From Mycobacterium sp. KBS0706 (GTDB lineage: Bacteria; Pseudomonadota; Alphaproteobacteria; DSM-16000; Inquilinaceae), in the NCBI RefSeq assembly GCF_005938675.2, contig NZ_VCCH02000040.1:1-64000 (forward strand): DNA of 64,000 bases. The letters run 5' to 3'. Below, one piece after another: positions 43,852 to 52,641 of this stretch. The first letter of the stretch is position 1. Each line of letters starts with the position of its first letter. Both the position numbers and the translations under genes were made by a program. The notes beneath the pieces are model-generated. The model was given only the letters and a program-made list of their open reading frames with translations, ran no database searches and was not told the DNA's origin.

Positions 43852-44316
43852 ATGCGCGCACCGGTTATGCAAGGTCGCGGCTTTTATAATCAGCACTCGG
43901 AAGTGCAGGCGCGCTCCGCCTTGGAAGCCGATGGCGTTCTGGAACGGGCGCTCGCCTCAGTCGCGATTTCGCCCGGTCCGCTCACCATTGCGGATTTCGG
44001 CTCGTCGCAGGGCCGCAATTCGATGCGCCACGCGCCGTTCGACAATGGTGACGTACCGGGATTGGCGCTGGAGGAGCCGGTGATCGCGGAGACACCGAAC
44101 GCGGCCGTGCTGCGTTGGCGACAGACGGGTGACGCCGCGACATTCGCCGCCGACACAACCGCCTTCTTCATCGCCGCCTTCACGCCGTCGCTGTTCGGCG
44201 ACGATGCCGCGCTGCGCGACCTGTTTGCCAGCCGCTTTGCCGAAGCCGTCGCGCTGGCTCCCGCCGAGGTGGCGCGGCCGCTGCTGACGGCGACGCTGCG
44301 GATCGTTCGCCGCTAG
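43852..44316 (+). pseudogene. Internally deleted SAM-dependent methyltransferase
   Basis: The 154-residue frame joins two separate parts of a bacterial SABATH-like SAM methyltransferase, normally about 350 residues. The N-terminal part 'MQGRGFYNQHSEVQARSAL' to 'TIADFGSSQGRNSM' is the family opening with the SAM-binding loop. Then, at about residue 58-60, it jumps to 'HAPFDNGDVPGLALEEPVI' and 'WRQTGDAATFAADTTAFF', which belong to the C-terminal region. The SAM/substrate-binding middle, about 200 residues, is absent, yet the reading frame is intact. ATG follows an AGGGGGG ribosome binding site. It probably makes no active enzyme. Confidence 0.75.
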
Positions 44317-44418
44317 GGACAGGCCGGCCGGACAGTGCCACGCCGACGCGACGGGGCTGGCACCGGGACGCCGCCATCGCCATTCTGTGCCTCGGGACCA
44401 CCAGCGGGCGAGGGGCAG

Positions 44419-45480
44419 GTGAGCGAACGGCCGGACGACATCTTCCAAGAGGACCTCGGTCCGGCCCGTCGCGGCTGGGGCGCGCGGCTGGGCGGCCTGT
44501 TCCGGCGCAGGACAAAGGCCGACTCCCCACCGCCGGCCGCACCGCCGCCGGCCGGAGGCCGGCGCTGGTCCCGCGCGGTCGCCTGGGGCATCGGCGGGCT
44601 GGTGGTGCTGTTCGTACTCTACATGGCGGTCGGCGCCTTCGTCGTGCACGCGGTCGACGACGACCCGGACTTCGCCGTGGCCGCGCCGGTGGCCAATGGC
44701 AGCCAGGCGGTCGAGATCGCCGCGGCGCTGATCGAGCGTGAGACCGGCGGCACCCATCGCTGGACCGCGAACGACCCGTTCTTCCTGCCGGGCTGGCTGC
44801 TCGACAACATGCCGAACTACCAGCAGGGCATCATCTACGCCCTGTCGCGCTTCACCGCCGAGATGGGCGACCAGATCGGCCGGTCGCGCGGCTCGTCGCA
44901 GGTGGATCCGGATCTCGACCGCGCCACCGGCCTGCTGCGCTATCCCGGCACGATCTGGCTGTTCGACCTCAGCACCTCCTGGGCGCCGACGGCGTCGTCG
45001 GAATCGCAGTACCGCGCCGCCGCGCGGGCGCTGCGCAGCTACAACGACCGGGTCGCGGCCGGCACCGCGCCGTTCGAGCGGCGGGCCGACAACCTGCTGC
45101 AGACGATCGACCGCTTCGCCGCCGATCTCGGCTCGCAATCCTCGGTGATCGCCGACCACATCGAGGCCAGCCGCGGCTGGATCATCGACACCCAGGCCGA
45201 CGACATCTTCTATGCCACCAAGGGCCGACTCTACGCCTATTTCCTGGTGTTGCGCGCCCTCGGCCGCGACTTCGACGGGGTGATCGCCCAGTCCGGCGCG
45301 ACCAAGATCTGGGACGAGATGGTCGACAATCTGCGCGAGGCGGCGGAGCTGCGGCCGCTGGTGGTGATGAACGGCCGCGCCGACGCCATGTTCCAGCCCA
45401 ACCACCTGGCGGTGCAGGGCTTCTTCCTGCTGCGCGCCCGCACCCAGATGCGTGAGCTGTCGAACGTGCTGCGGAACTGA
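44419..45480 (+). CDS. DUF2333 family membrane protein
   Basis: A 353-residue protein with an N-terminal Pro/Arg-rich cytoplasmic part, one transmembrane segment ('AVAWGIGGLVVLFVLYMAVGAFVVH', about 58-82), and a large presumably periplasmic domain ('FFLPGWLLDNMPNYQQGIIYALSRFTAEMGDQIGRSRGSSQVD'), characteristic of DUF2333. Function unknown. The start is GTG at 44419, with AGGGGC upstream; the frame is open from 44335. Confidence 0.87.
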   Translation: MSERPDDIFQEDLGPARRGWGARLGGLFRRRTKADSPPPAAPPPAGGRRWSRAVAWGIGGLVVLFVLYMAVGAFVVHAVDDDPDFAVAAPVANGSQAVEIAAALIERETGGTHRWTANDPFFLPGWLLDNMPNYQQGIIYALSRFTAEMGDQIGRSRGSSQVDPDLDRATGLLRYPGTIWLFDLSTSWAPTASSESQYRAAARALRSYNDRVAAGTAPFERRADNLLQTIDRFAADLGSQSSVIADHIEASRGWIIDTQADDIFYATKGRLYAYFLVLRALGRDFDGVIAQSGATKIWDEMVDNLREAAELRPLVVMNGRADAMFQPNHLAVQGFFLLRARTQMRELSNVLRN

Positions 45481-45649
45481 CGGTCGGCCCACTTTTCCTC
45501 GTCATGACGGTCAATATTGCGGGCCGCCAGGATCAGGCTTTGGGAGCCCGTTCGAGAATGGGCGTGGCGTGAGTCGGCTGGTGGTGGTTTCGAGAACCGG
45601 AGCGCAGCGCACATTTGGTGCGTGAGCACCGGAAGCGGAGAAACCGCCG

Positions 45650-46570
45650 TCAGACGGCCGCGCCGGGTCCGTTATCGGACGGGCTCCGGCCGAACGGCCC
45701 CAGCGCCGCGGCGTGCCGCGCCACCAGGTCGAGGCCGAATTCGGTCGGGCGCAGCGCCGGCGCCCGGTCGTGCACCGCTAGGCCGGCCCGGGCGGCGAAC
45801 AGGCGCTTGCCATAGCAGATCAGCGTCTCGATCGACTGCATGACGAAGACGATCGACGGCGCCACCCGGGCATAGGAAGCGGCGGCCGCCACCTCGTCGC
45901 CGGCTTGGTGCAGACGCTGGATCGCCACCGCGTGGTCGACCGCGTCCGGTGCCAGCAGGAAGCCGCTGCAGCCGGCGCGCAGGCTGTCGATCATCTCAAG
46001 CCCGCCGCGGCCGTTGAACACCCGCAGCTTTCCCTCGGTCGTGGCGATCAGCCGCTCGATCTCGACGGCCGAGCCCTCCGCCTTGATCAGGGTCATGTTG
46101 GCGCGCCGCCGCATCAGCCGGGCGACATCGTCGGCGGCCAGGCCGCGGCCGAGATATTGCGGCGCGTTCTGGATCGCCACCGGCAGCGCCGTCGCCTCCA
46201 TCACCCGGCCGAAGAAATCGAGATACTCGCCCGCGCCATAGCTGCCGGCCGCCGGCGGCTGCAGGATCAGCCAGCCGGCCCCGGCCGCCTCGGCGGCGCG
46301 GACCATCGCCACCTGCTCGGCCACCGACGAACCGAAGATGGTGAATCCGACCGGCACCCGGCCGCCGACATCCTCGGCCACCCAGTCCATCAGCGCCCGC
46401 CGCTCGTCGAAGCCCAGCTTCGCCACCTCCGTGGCCAGGCCGAGGGCAGCGATGCCGGCGACCCCGGCCTGCAGGCACGTCTCCACCTGCCGGCGCATGG
46501 CGGCGCGGTCGAGCCGTTCCTCGGCGTCGAAGAAGGCGTAGAGGATGGCGTGGATCCCGGATGCGGTCAT
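45650..46570 (-). CDS. DapA family class I aldolase/synthase
   Basis: A 306-residue TIM-barrel aldolase with the DHDPS fold: 'GIHAILYAFFDAEERLDRAAMRRQVETCLQAGVAGIAALGLATEVAKL', 'VAIQNAPQYLGRGL' and the Schiff-base Lys in 'MTLIKAEGSA'. The lack of the usual DapA Tyr pattern and the 'GRGGLEMIDSLRAGCSGFLL' loop suggest one of the many non-lysine family members (for example pyruvate-aldolase types). Reaction unknown. Follows FUSC by 15 bp. Confidence 0.85.
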   Translation of the reverse strand: MTASGIHAILYAFFDAEERLDRAAMRRQVETCLQAGVAGIAALGLATEVAKLGFDERRALMDWVAEDVGGRVPVGFTIFGSSVAEQVAMVRAAEAAGAGWLILQPPAAGSYGAGEYLDFFGRVMEATALPVAIQNAPQYLGRGLAADDVARLMRRRANMTLIKAEGSAVEIERLIATTEGKLRVFNGRGGLEMIDSLRAGCSGFLLAPDAVDHAVAIQRLHQAGDEVAAAASYARVAPSIVFVMQSIETLICYGKRLFAARAGLAVHDRAPALRPTEFGLDLVARHAAALGPFGRSPSDNGPGAAV

Positions 46571-46585
46571 GGCGCTCTCCCGATG

Positions 46586-47668
46586 TCAGTCCGCCGTCAG
46601 CGGCGCCGTCGCCTCGCCCGCCTGCTCGTGCAGCCGCTCAGTCAGGTCGGCGAGGTTGTCGCGGAGTTGGGCGAAGGTGAAGGCCAGGGCGAAGGCCTGG
46701 CCGAATTCGCGGCCGTCCAGCCCGTCCCCGCCGGCGCCTCGCAGGGCGTCGACGCTGCTCTGCAGCGCCGCCACGGCCAGGTCGAGGGCGCTGCCGTCGC
46801 CCGGCGCGGCCTGCGCTTCCAGCGCCGCGGCCAGCGCTGTCATCCGCTTCTTCGCCGCCGTCACCGCCTGCTCCAGCGTCGCCCCCAGCGCCGCCTGCAG
46901 CGCCGGCGACAGTGGGGTGTGGGCCGCCCGGTTGAGGATGATCTCGCTGTACCACAGGCGGCGGATCGTGCGGATGATCGGGGCGGGGTCGAGATGCTCG
47001 GGGATCGCGCCGGGCCGCTCGCGCCGCGCCTCGTCCAGCTGGCCCTCGGCCTTGCGCATCAGAGTGCGGATGCGCTGGTTGATCGCGGTCGCGTCCCCCT
47101 CCGCCCCGCCCAGGCGCCCGGCGACCAGGGCCAGCAGGCCGGCGCATTGGCCGAGCAGCTCGGCGGCGGTCTCGCGCAGATGGTCGCGGGCGCGGACCGG
47201 CAGGATCAGCAGGGCGGCCAGCACCCCGACGACCGTGCCCAGGCTGATCTCCGCCACCCGCTGGAAGGCCGCGCCCAGTGGATCGGCATGGCTCGGGTCG
47301 GACAGCATGACGATCGCCGCGGTGACCGCGCCCAGGCGCAGATTGGGCCGCCGGGCGGCGATGTAGACCGTGGCCAGCATCACCAGCAGCAGCACCGTGC
47401 CGGTGCCCAGGGAAGAAGGGCCGGACAGCACCGCGCCGATCACCCCGAACACGGCGCCGATCAGGGTGCCGAGCAGCCGGTCGATGGTAGCGCCCAGCGT
47501 GGCGCCGAGCGTGGCCTGCAGCACGATCACCGCGGTCAGCACCGACCAATAGCCCTTGGGCAGGCCGAAGGCCTCGGCCAGGGCATAGGCGGCGACGGCG
47601 GCGATCGCGCCCCGCACCGCCTGGCGGACATGGATCGGATCCAGACGAGGCAGGGTCGGGCGGATCAT
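46586..47668 (-). CDS. FUSC family membrane protein (aromatic acid exporter-like)
   Basis: A 360-residue protein with an N-terminal set of about six membrane segments ('VRQAVRGAIAAVAAYALAEAFGLPKGYWSVLTAVIVLQATLGATLGATIDRLLGTLIGAVFG') followed by a cytosolic helical domain ('LMRKAEGQLDEARRERPGAIPEHLD'). The FUSC family exports aromatic carboxylic acids. A long open frame that continues upstream to 48982 is only a shadow of the oppositely oriented binding-protein gene. ATG at 47668. Divergent from the ABC importer. Confidence 0.85.
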   Translation of the reverse strand: MIRPTLPRLDPIHVRQAVRGAIAAVAAYALAEAFGLPKGYWSVLTAVIVLQATLGATLGATIDRLLGTLIGAVFGVIGAVLSGPSSLGTGTVLLLVMLATVYIAARRPNLRLGAVTAAIVMLSDPSHADPLGAAFQRVAEISLGTVVGVLAALLILPVRARDHLRETAAELLGQCAGLLALVAGRLGGAEGDATAINQRIRTLMRKAEGQLDEARRERPGAIPEHLDPAPIIRTIRRLWYSEIILNRAAHTPLSPALQAALGATLEQAVTAAKKRMTALAAALEAQAAPGDGSALDLAVAALQSSVDALRGAGGDGLDGREFGQAFALAFTFAQLRDNLADLTERLHEQAGEATAPLTAD

Positions 47669-47800
47669 CGCGACTCCGGGGCTGCAACGACAGCATGCCA
47701 GAGAGCGCAGGTGCGCTGCAGCATCGGCGATCGAGATTGAAAAGCACTCGCAATCGCAACATTCGCATGCTACCCAGCCCCGTTCACGACGGGGGTGCGT
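47669..47800. promoter_or_regulatory. Divergent promoter region, FUSC/iron-type ABC importer
   Basis: The 132-bp region contains the imperfect dyad GCAATCGCAACATTCGC at about 47748-47765, in a slightly AT-rich stretch starting TTGAAA. Iron- or metal-type (Fur family) control of the importer is plausible by class of gene, but I could not match the site to a consensus that I trust. Confidence 0.35.
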
Positions 47801-48940
47801 ATGGGCGCGATGATGCGGATCCTGGCGGTGGCGGCGCTGGGCCTCTGGGCCGGCACGGCCGTTGCGGCGGACGACAAGATTGCGGTCACCGACCTGGCCG
47901 GGCGCACGGTCGAGGTGCCGAAGCATGTCGAGCGCATCCTGCTCGGCGAGGGGCGGCAGATCTACATCGTCGCCGCGCTGGATCGCGAGAACCCGATCGG
48001 CCGCATCGCCGGCTGGAAGGACGAGTTCGAGCGCTCCGACCTCGACACCTATCGGCTGTACCAGGCGAAGTTCCCCGGCATCGACGCCATCCCCGACATC
48101 GGCGACCCGGAGGAGGGCACGTTCAACGCCGAGCAGGCGATCGCGCTGAAGCCCGACGTGCTGTTCCTGCTGCTGGGCCAGAAGCAGGCGGCGGAGGAAT
48201 CCGGGCTGGTCAAGACGCTGGAGGGCGCCGGCATCGCCACCGTCTTCATCGACTTCCGCGACGAGCCCTTCACCAACACCGAGCCCAGCGTGCGGCTGTT
48301 CGGCCAGATCCTCGGCCGGCAGGACCGGGCCGAGGACTTCATCGCCTTCTACCGCCAGAAGCTGGACCTGGTGCTGGGCCGGTTGTCCAAGGCGGATGCG
48401 CCGAGGCCGAAGGTGATGTTCGAGCGCGCGGCCGGTACCGGCTGGGGCGCGGAATGCTGCGCCTCCTTCGGCGACGAGAATTTCGGCCGCATGGTGCGGA
48501 TGGCGGGCGGCACCAACATCGCCGCCGGCCTGATCCCCGGCGCCTTCGGCGTGCTGAACCCGGAGCAGGTGACGGTCGCCAACCCGGACGTGGTGATCGC
48601 CACCGGCGCCAACTGGTCGCAATTCGTGCCGGACGGCGGCTGGGTCGGCCTCGGCCCCGATGCCGACCAGGCGGCGGCGAAGGACCGGCTGGCGGCGCTG
48701 GTGCGGCGCCCGGCCTATACCGGCGTCAAGGCGGTGGCCGATGGCCGCGTCCACGCCATCTGGCACCAGTTCTACGATAGCCCCTACCAGTTTGTCGGGG
48801 TGCAGCAGATCGCCAAATGGCTGCACCCCGATCTGTTCGCCGATCTCGACCCGGAGGCGACGTTCCGCACCCTGCACGAGCGCTTCCTGCCGATCCCGTA
48901 CCGGCCGGGCTACTGGGTCTCGCTGTCTCCCGCGGGCTGA
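47801..48940 (+). CDS. Iron-siderophore/cobalamin-type ABC importer, periplasmic binding protein
   Basis: A 379-residue exported binding protein of the FecB/BtuF fold, without a lipobox. Signal peptide 'ILAVAALGLWAGTAVAAD'. Domain: 'KIAVTDLAGRTVEVPKHVERILL', 'NAEQAIALKPDVLFLLLG', 'AGGTNIAAGLIPGAFGVLNPEQVTVANPDVVIATG' and the end 'WLHPDLFADLDPEATFRTLHERFLPIPYRPGYW'. Two adjacent Cys (CC) in 'GAECCASFGDENFGRM' are unusual for the family, and may be a real disulfide or metal site. Start is ambiguous: GTG 47795, or ATG 47801, 47810 or 47813. I use 47801. It is followed by its permease after 7 bases. Confidence 0.88.
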   Translation: MGAMMRILAVAALGLWAGTAVAADDKIAVTDLAGRTVEVPKHVERILLGEGRQIYIVAALDRENPIGRIAGWKDEFERSDLDTYRLYQAKFPGIDAIPDIGDPEEGTFNAEQAIALKPDVLFLLLGQKQAAEESGLVKTLEGAGIATVFIDFRDEPFTNTEPSVRLFGQILGRQDRAEDFIAFYRQKLDLVLGRLSKADAPRPKVMFERAAGTGWGAECCASFGDENFGRMVRMAGGTNIAAGLIPGAFGVLNPEQVTVANPDVVIATGANWSQFVPDGGWVGLGPDADQAAAKDRLAALVRRPAYTGVKAVADGRVHAIWHQFYDSPYQFVGVQQIAKWLHPDLFADLDPEATFRTLHERFLPIPYRPGYWVSLSPAG

Positions 48941-48947
48941 AGGTCTC

Positions 48948-50030
48948 ATGGTCGACCACACCTCTCCGATCCCGATCGACACCCATCTGCGCGCCGGCCG
49001 TGCCGCTTATCGCGGCCTGGCCCGGCGCAAGCTGCTGCTGCTCGCGGCCCTGGCCGCGGCGCTGCTGGTCAGCCTGGTGCTCGACATCGGCATCGGCCCG
49101 GCGCGCTACGGCGTTGGCGAGGTGGTGTCGGCCCTGGTCTCGCCCTCCGACGTGCCGGCGACGCTGCGGGTGGTGATCTGGGACATCCGCCTGCCGGTGG
49201 CGCTGATGGCCGTGGTGGTCGGCGCCGCTTTGGCCGTGGCCGGGGCGCAGATGCAGACGGTGCTGAACAACCCGCTGGCCGACCCCTTCACCCTCGGCAT
49301 CTCGGCCGCCGCCAGCTTCGGCGCGGCGCTGGCGATCGTGCTCGGCGTGGCGCTGATCCCCGCCCTGACCGACATCATGGTGCCGGTCAACGCCTTCCTG
49401 ATGGCGCTGGTGGCGTCGCTGGGGCTGCACGCGCTGAGCCAGCGCCGCGGCGTGACCATGGAGACGGTGGTGCTGCTGGGCATCGCCATCGTCTTCACCT
49501 TCAACGCCCTGTTGTCGCTGCTGCAATATGTGGCGTCGGAACAGGCGCTGGCGGCGGTGGTGTTCTGGACCATGGGCAGCCTGGGCAAGGCCAGTTGGGG
49601 CAAGCTGGCAGTCACGGCGATCGTCCTGGTCGTGCTGCTGCCCTTGATGGCGCGCCGGGCCTGGCAGCTGACGGCGCTGCGCCTGGGCGAGGACAAGGCC
49701 TGCAGCTTCGGCATCGATGTCCGCCGGCTGCGGCTGGAGACGATCCTGGCCGTTAGTCTGCTGGCCGCGGTGCCGGTCGCCTTCGTCGGCACCATCGGTT
49801 TCGTCGGGCTGGTCGGGCCGCACATCGCCCGCATGCTGATCGGCGAGGACCAGCGCTTCTTCCTGCCGGCCTCGGCCCTGGCCGGGGCGCTGATGCTGTC
49901 CGCCACCTCGATCGTGTCGAAGTCGATCGTGCCGGGCGTGATCTTGCCCGTAGGCGTGATCACCGCGCTGGTCGGCGTGCCGTTCTTCTTCAGCCTGATC
50001 CTGGCCAGCCGGCGCCGCGCATGGCAATGA
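48948..50030 (+). CDS. FecCD-type ABC importer permease
   Basis: A 360-residue inner-membrane permease with about nine to ten membrane segments and the family stretches 'RLPVALMAVVVGAALAVAGAQMQTVLNNPLADPFTLGISAAASFGAALAIVLG' and 'AFVGTIGFVGLVGPHIARMLIGEDQRFFLPASALAGALMLSATSIVSK', which are the FecCD landmarks for iron-siderophore, heme or cobalamin uptake. It would act as a homodimer, as no second permease gene is present. The stop overlaps the ATPase start region (ATGA at 50027). Confidence 0.92.
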   Translation: MVDHTSPIPIDTHLRAGRAAYRGLARRKLLLLAALAAALLVSLVLDIGIGPARYGVGEVVSALVSPSDVPATLRVVIWDIRLPVALMAVVVGAALAVAGAQMQTVLNNPLADPFTLGISAAASFGAALAIVLGVALIPALTDIMVPVNAFLMALVASLGLHALSQRRGVTMETVVLLGIAIVFTFNALLSLLQYVASEQALAAVVFWTMGSLGKASWGKLAVTAIVLVVLLPLMARRAWQLTALRLGEDKACSFGIDVRRLRLETILAVSLLAAVPVAFVGTIGFVGLVGPHIARMLIGEDQRFFLPASALAGALMLSATSIVSKSIVPGVILPVGVITALVGVPFFFSLILASRRRAWQ

Positions 50031-50842
50031 CCCCCGTGACCCTGGAGTTGCGCGACGTCTCGGTCGCCTACGGCCGCCGGGCGGTGCTGCACGGCATCAC
50101 CACCCCGGTGATGGCGGGCGGCGAGGTCACCGCCGTGATCGGCCCGAACGCGGTCGGCAAGTCCAGCCTGTTCCGCCGCATCGCCGGGCTGATCGGCGGC
50201 CCGGGCGAGGTGCTGGTCGACGGCCGCCCCGCCGGCAACTGGGACCAGGGCGACGCGAACCGGCCCTGCCACCTGCCGCAAGAGGCAGTGGTGAACGCCG
50301 TCCTCACCGTGCTCGAATCCGTGCTGCTGGCGCGCAAGAGCAGCGCCGGCTGGCGCGTCGACGACAGCGATCTCGACGCTGTCACCCGCACCCTGGCGCT
50401 GCTCGAGATCGACGACCTCGCCATGCGCAGCCTGGGCGAGCTCAGCGGTGGCCAGAAGCAGCTGGTGTCGATCGCCCAGGCGCTGGTGCGCGACCCGCGC
50501 ATCCTGTTGATGGACGAGCCGACCAGCGCGCTCGACCTGCAGCGCCAGGTCGAGGTGCTGACCCTGATCCGCGACCTCGCTCGCAGCCGGGGCCTCTGCG
50601 TGCTGATCGCGCTGCACGACCTGAACCAGGCGGTGCGCTTCACCGACCGGGTGCTGGTGCTGCGGGAGGGCCGCGTCGCCGCCTGCGGCGAGCCGCGCGA
50701 AGTGGTCACCGCCGCGATGCTGCGCGAGGTCTACGGCGTCGAGGCGCGGATCGAGACCTGCTCCGACGGCATGCCGATGGTGCTGGCCGACCGCTCCACC
50801 CGCCGGCGCCGCATCCCGCTCGACCGGCTGGCGGCGGAATAG
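50021..50842 (+). CDS. FecE-type ABC importer ATPase
   Basis: A 273-residue ATPase. Walker A 'GPNAVGKSS', Q-loop 'CHLPQEAVVNAVLTVLESVLL', signature 'LSGGQKQLVSIAQALVRDPRILLMDEPTSALD' and H-loop 'IALHDLNQAVRF' are all intact. The size and the permease partner identify FecE/FhuC-type. The start could be ATG 50021 or ATG 50027, the latter overlapping the permease stop. Together with the two preceding genes this is a complete importer; a TonB receptor is not in the window. Confidence 0.93.
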   Translation: MAMTPVTLELRDVSVAYGRRAVLHGITTPVMAGGEVTAVIGPNAVGKSSLFRRIAGLIGGPGEVLVDGRPAGNWDQGDANRPCHLPQEAVVNAVLTVLESVLLARKSSAGWRVDDSDLDAVTRTLALLEIDDLAMRSLGELSGGQKQLVSIAQALVRDPRILLMDEPTSALDLQRQVEVLTLIRDLARSRGLCVLIALHDLNQAVRFTDRVLVLREGRVAACGEPREVVTAAMLREVYGVEARIETCSDGMPMVLADRSTRRRRIPLDRLAAE

Positions 50843-50998
50843 GCCGGGACCGGTCAATCAGCATCATCGATCAAAATCACAAGCTCAATCTGTTGGATCG
50901 ATTGACGCTTTCGTGAAACCGTTCGAAGCTCCTCATGACCGCGGGCCCGGCGATCGGATCTCACCGGCCTGGCACGCGCCGCACCAGGGACTTCGAAG

Positions 50999-52243
50999 AT
51001 GGCTTCAGCGTTCGAGACCGATCCGCACCGCAACGCGATGACGCGCCGGCGCCTGCTCGGCATGGCGGGGTTGGGCGGCCTGGCCACGATCTCGGCTCCG
51101 GCCTGGGCGCAGTCGATGGTCGATCTGCCTTTGCCGGGCGGTCCGACGGCGCGGCCGATCGCCACCGACTTCCCGGAAAAGGGGGCGATGATCGTGCAGC
51201 GAACGCGCCCGCCGATGCTGGAGACGCCCTGGGAGGTCTTTGACAAGGGCGTGTTCACGCCGAACGACCAGTTCTATGTGCGCTGGCACTGGGCGGTCAT
51301 TCCGACCGAGATCGATGTCGACAGCTTCCGGCTCGCCGTGCACGGGCATGTCGGCCAGCCCCTGTCCCTGTCGCTCGATGACATCCTGCACGGCCTGCCG
51401 CGGGTCGAGCTCGCCGCCGTCAATCAGTGCTCCGGCAATTCGCGCGGCTTCTTCGAGCCGCGGGTCCCCGGGGGGCAATGGGCGAATGGCGCCATGGGCA
51501 ACGCGGTATGGGCCGGGGTGCGGCTGAGGGACGTGCTGGACCGGGCGGGGGTCAAGCCCGGCGCGGTCCAGGTGCGCCTGCGCGGCCTGGACGAGCCGGT
51601 GGTGGACGACGCGCCGCGGTTTATCAAGTCGCTCGACATCGACCATGCCCGGGACGGCGAGGTGATGATCGCCTACGCCATGAACGGCGCGCAGTTGCCG
51701 CTGCTGAACGGCTTCCCGCTGCGGCTGGTCGTGCCCGGCTGGTACGCGACCTACTGGGTGAAGATGCTCAGCGACATCGAGGTGCTGGATCAGCCCGACA
51801 CGAACTACTGGATGAAGACCGCCTACACCATCCCGGACACGCCGCATGCCGACATCAGGCCGGGCCAGACGGGCGTGCCCACGGTCCCGATCAACCGGAT
51901 GGTGCCGCGGTCCTTTGTCACGAATGTCGCGACGGGAGGCTCGCTGCCTGCCGGCAAGCCGGCCGCGCTGCGCGGCCTCGCCTTCGGCGGGGACTGCGGG
52001 GTCACCGCCGTGGACATCTCGGTCGACGGTGGCACCTGGCAGCCGGCCCGGCTGGATGCCGACCATGGCCAATACAGCTTCCGGGCCTGGACTGCCGAGA
52101 CCGTGTCGCTGCCCCCGGGCAGGCATGCCGTGGCGGTCCGCTGCACCAACAGCAAGGGCCAGGCCCAGCCCGACAGGCCCAACTGGAACCCGGCGGGCTT
52201 CATGCGCAACGTCATCGAGACCATCGACATCACGGCGGCCTGA
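50999..52243 (+). CDS. Sulfite oxidase-like molybdoenzyme (SorA-type)
   Basis: A 414-residue periplasmic molybdopterin enzyme that would oxidise sulfite to sulfate. Tat signal 'MTRRRLLGMAGLGGLATISAPAWAQ' (residues 14-38). Moco domain: ligand Cys144 in 'VNQCSGNSRG', 'GQWANGAMGNAVWAGVRLRDVLD', 'NGFPLRLVVPGWYATYWVKMLSDIEVL', then the dimerisation domain 'GLAFGGDCGVTAVDISVDGGTWQPARLD'. The next gene encodes a small cytochrome c, giving the SorAB layout. ATG at 50999; ATG 51038 would start right at the Tat motif. Confidence 0.92.
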   Translation: MASAFETDPHRNAMTRRRLLGMAGLGGLATISAPAWAQSMVDLPLPGGPTARPIATDFPEKGAMIVQRTRPPMLETPWEVFDKGVFTPNDQFYVRWHWAVIPTEIDVDSFRLAVHGHVGQPLSLSLDDILHGLPRVELAAVNQCSGNSRGFFEPRVPGGQWANGAMGNAVWAGVRLRDVLDRAGVKPGAVQVRLRGLDEPVVDDAPRFIKSLDIDHARDGEVMIAYAMNGAQLPLLNGFPLRLVVPGWYATYWVKMLSDIEVLDQPDTNYWMKTAYTIPDTPHADIRPGQTGVPTVPINRMVPRSFVTNVATGGSLPAGKPAALRGLAFGGDCGVTAVDISVDGGTWQPARLDADHGQYSFRAWTAETVSLPPGRHAVAVRCTNSKGQAQPDRPNWNPAGFMRNVIETIDITAA

Positions 52244-52253
52244 GGAGGGTCCG

Positions 52254-52583
52254 ATGCTTCGCAACTTGTGGATCGCCGGCCTGCTGTGCGCCGTGCCGAT
52301 GGCCTGGACGGTCCGGGCTGCCACGCCGTTCGAGCTCAAATCGGTCTCGGTCGACCTTCCCGACAGCGATCGGACGTTTCCGGGAGGAGCCGAGGCTGAG
52401 GCGATCAACAACAACTGCCTGGCCTGCCACTCGGCCGGCATGGTGCTGAACCAGCCCGCCCTGTCGAAGGACGCCTGGACGGCTGTGGTCAACAAGATGG
52501 TCAAGACGTACAAGGCCCCGGTCGCGCCGGAGGATGTCGCCCCGATCATCGAGTATCTGGCGACGCTTCCGGCCGGCAAATAG
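52254..52583 (+). CDS. Small c-type cytochrome partner of the molybdoenzyme (SorB-like)
   Basis: A 109-residue exported protein with a signal peptide ('MLRNLWIAGLLCAVPMAWTVRAA') and one haem-binding motif CLACH near residue 55; the axial Met is probably in 'KMVKTYKAPVAPEDVAPII' region. It would take electrons from the sulfite oxidase. The ATG has a GAGGAGGG ribosome binding site, and lies 10 bases after the sorA-like stop, so it is co-translated. A perfect 10-bp hairpin follows the stop. Confidence 0.9.
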   Translation: MLRNLWIAGLLCAVPMAWTVRAATPFELKSVSVDLPDSDRTFPGGAEAEAINNNCLACHSAGMVLNQPALSKDAWTAVVNKMVKTYKAPVAPEDVAPIIEYLATLPAGK

Positions 52584-52594
52584 CGGGAAACGAA

Positions 52595-52617
52595 AAGGCC
52601 CGCCGGAGGCGGGCCTT
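52595..52617. terminator. Rho-independent-type hairpin between the sulfite oxidase and ahpD genes
   Basis: AAGGCCCGCC (52595-52604) pairs perfectly with GGCGGGCCTT (52608-52617) across the 3-base loop GGA. It lies between convergent genes and starts with an A-run on the plus strand, so it could work in both directions. Confidence 0.8.
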
Positions 52618-52641
52618 GCGTCGAGCCGGAGCCGGAAGCCT

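Noticed and set aside
47748..47765. Fur/Irr box call for the dyad before the iron-type importer
   Set aside because: The match to any consensus that I know is poor; kept only as a low-confidence regulatory region.
46586..48982. Apparent 798-residue minus-strand protein
   Set aside because: Only the last 360 residues (FUSC) are real. The first part is antisense of the periplasmic binding-protein gene.
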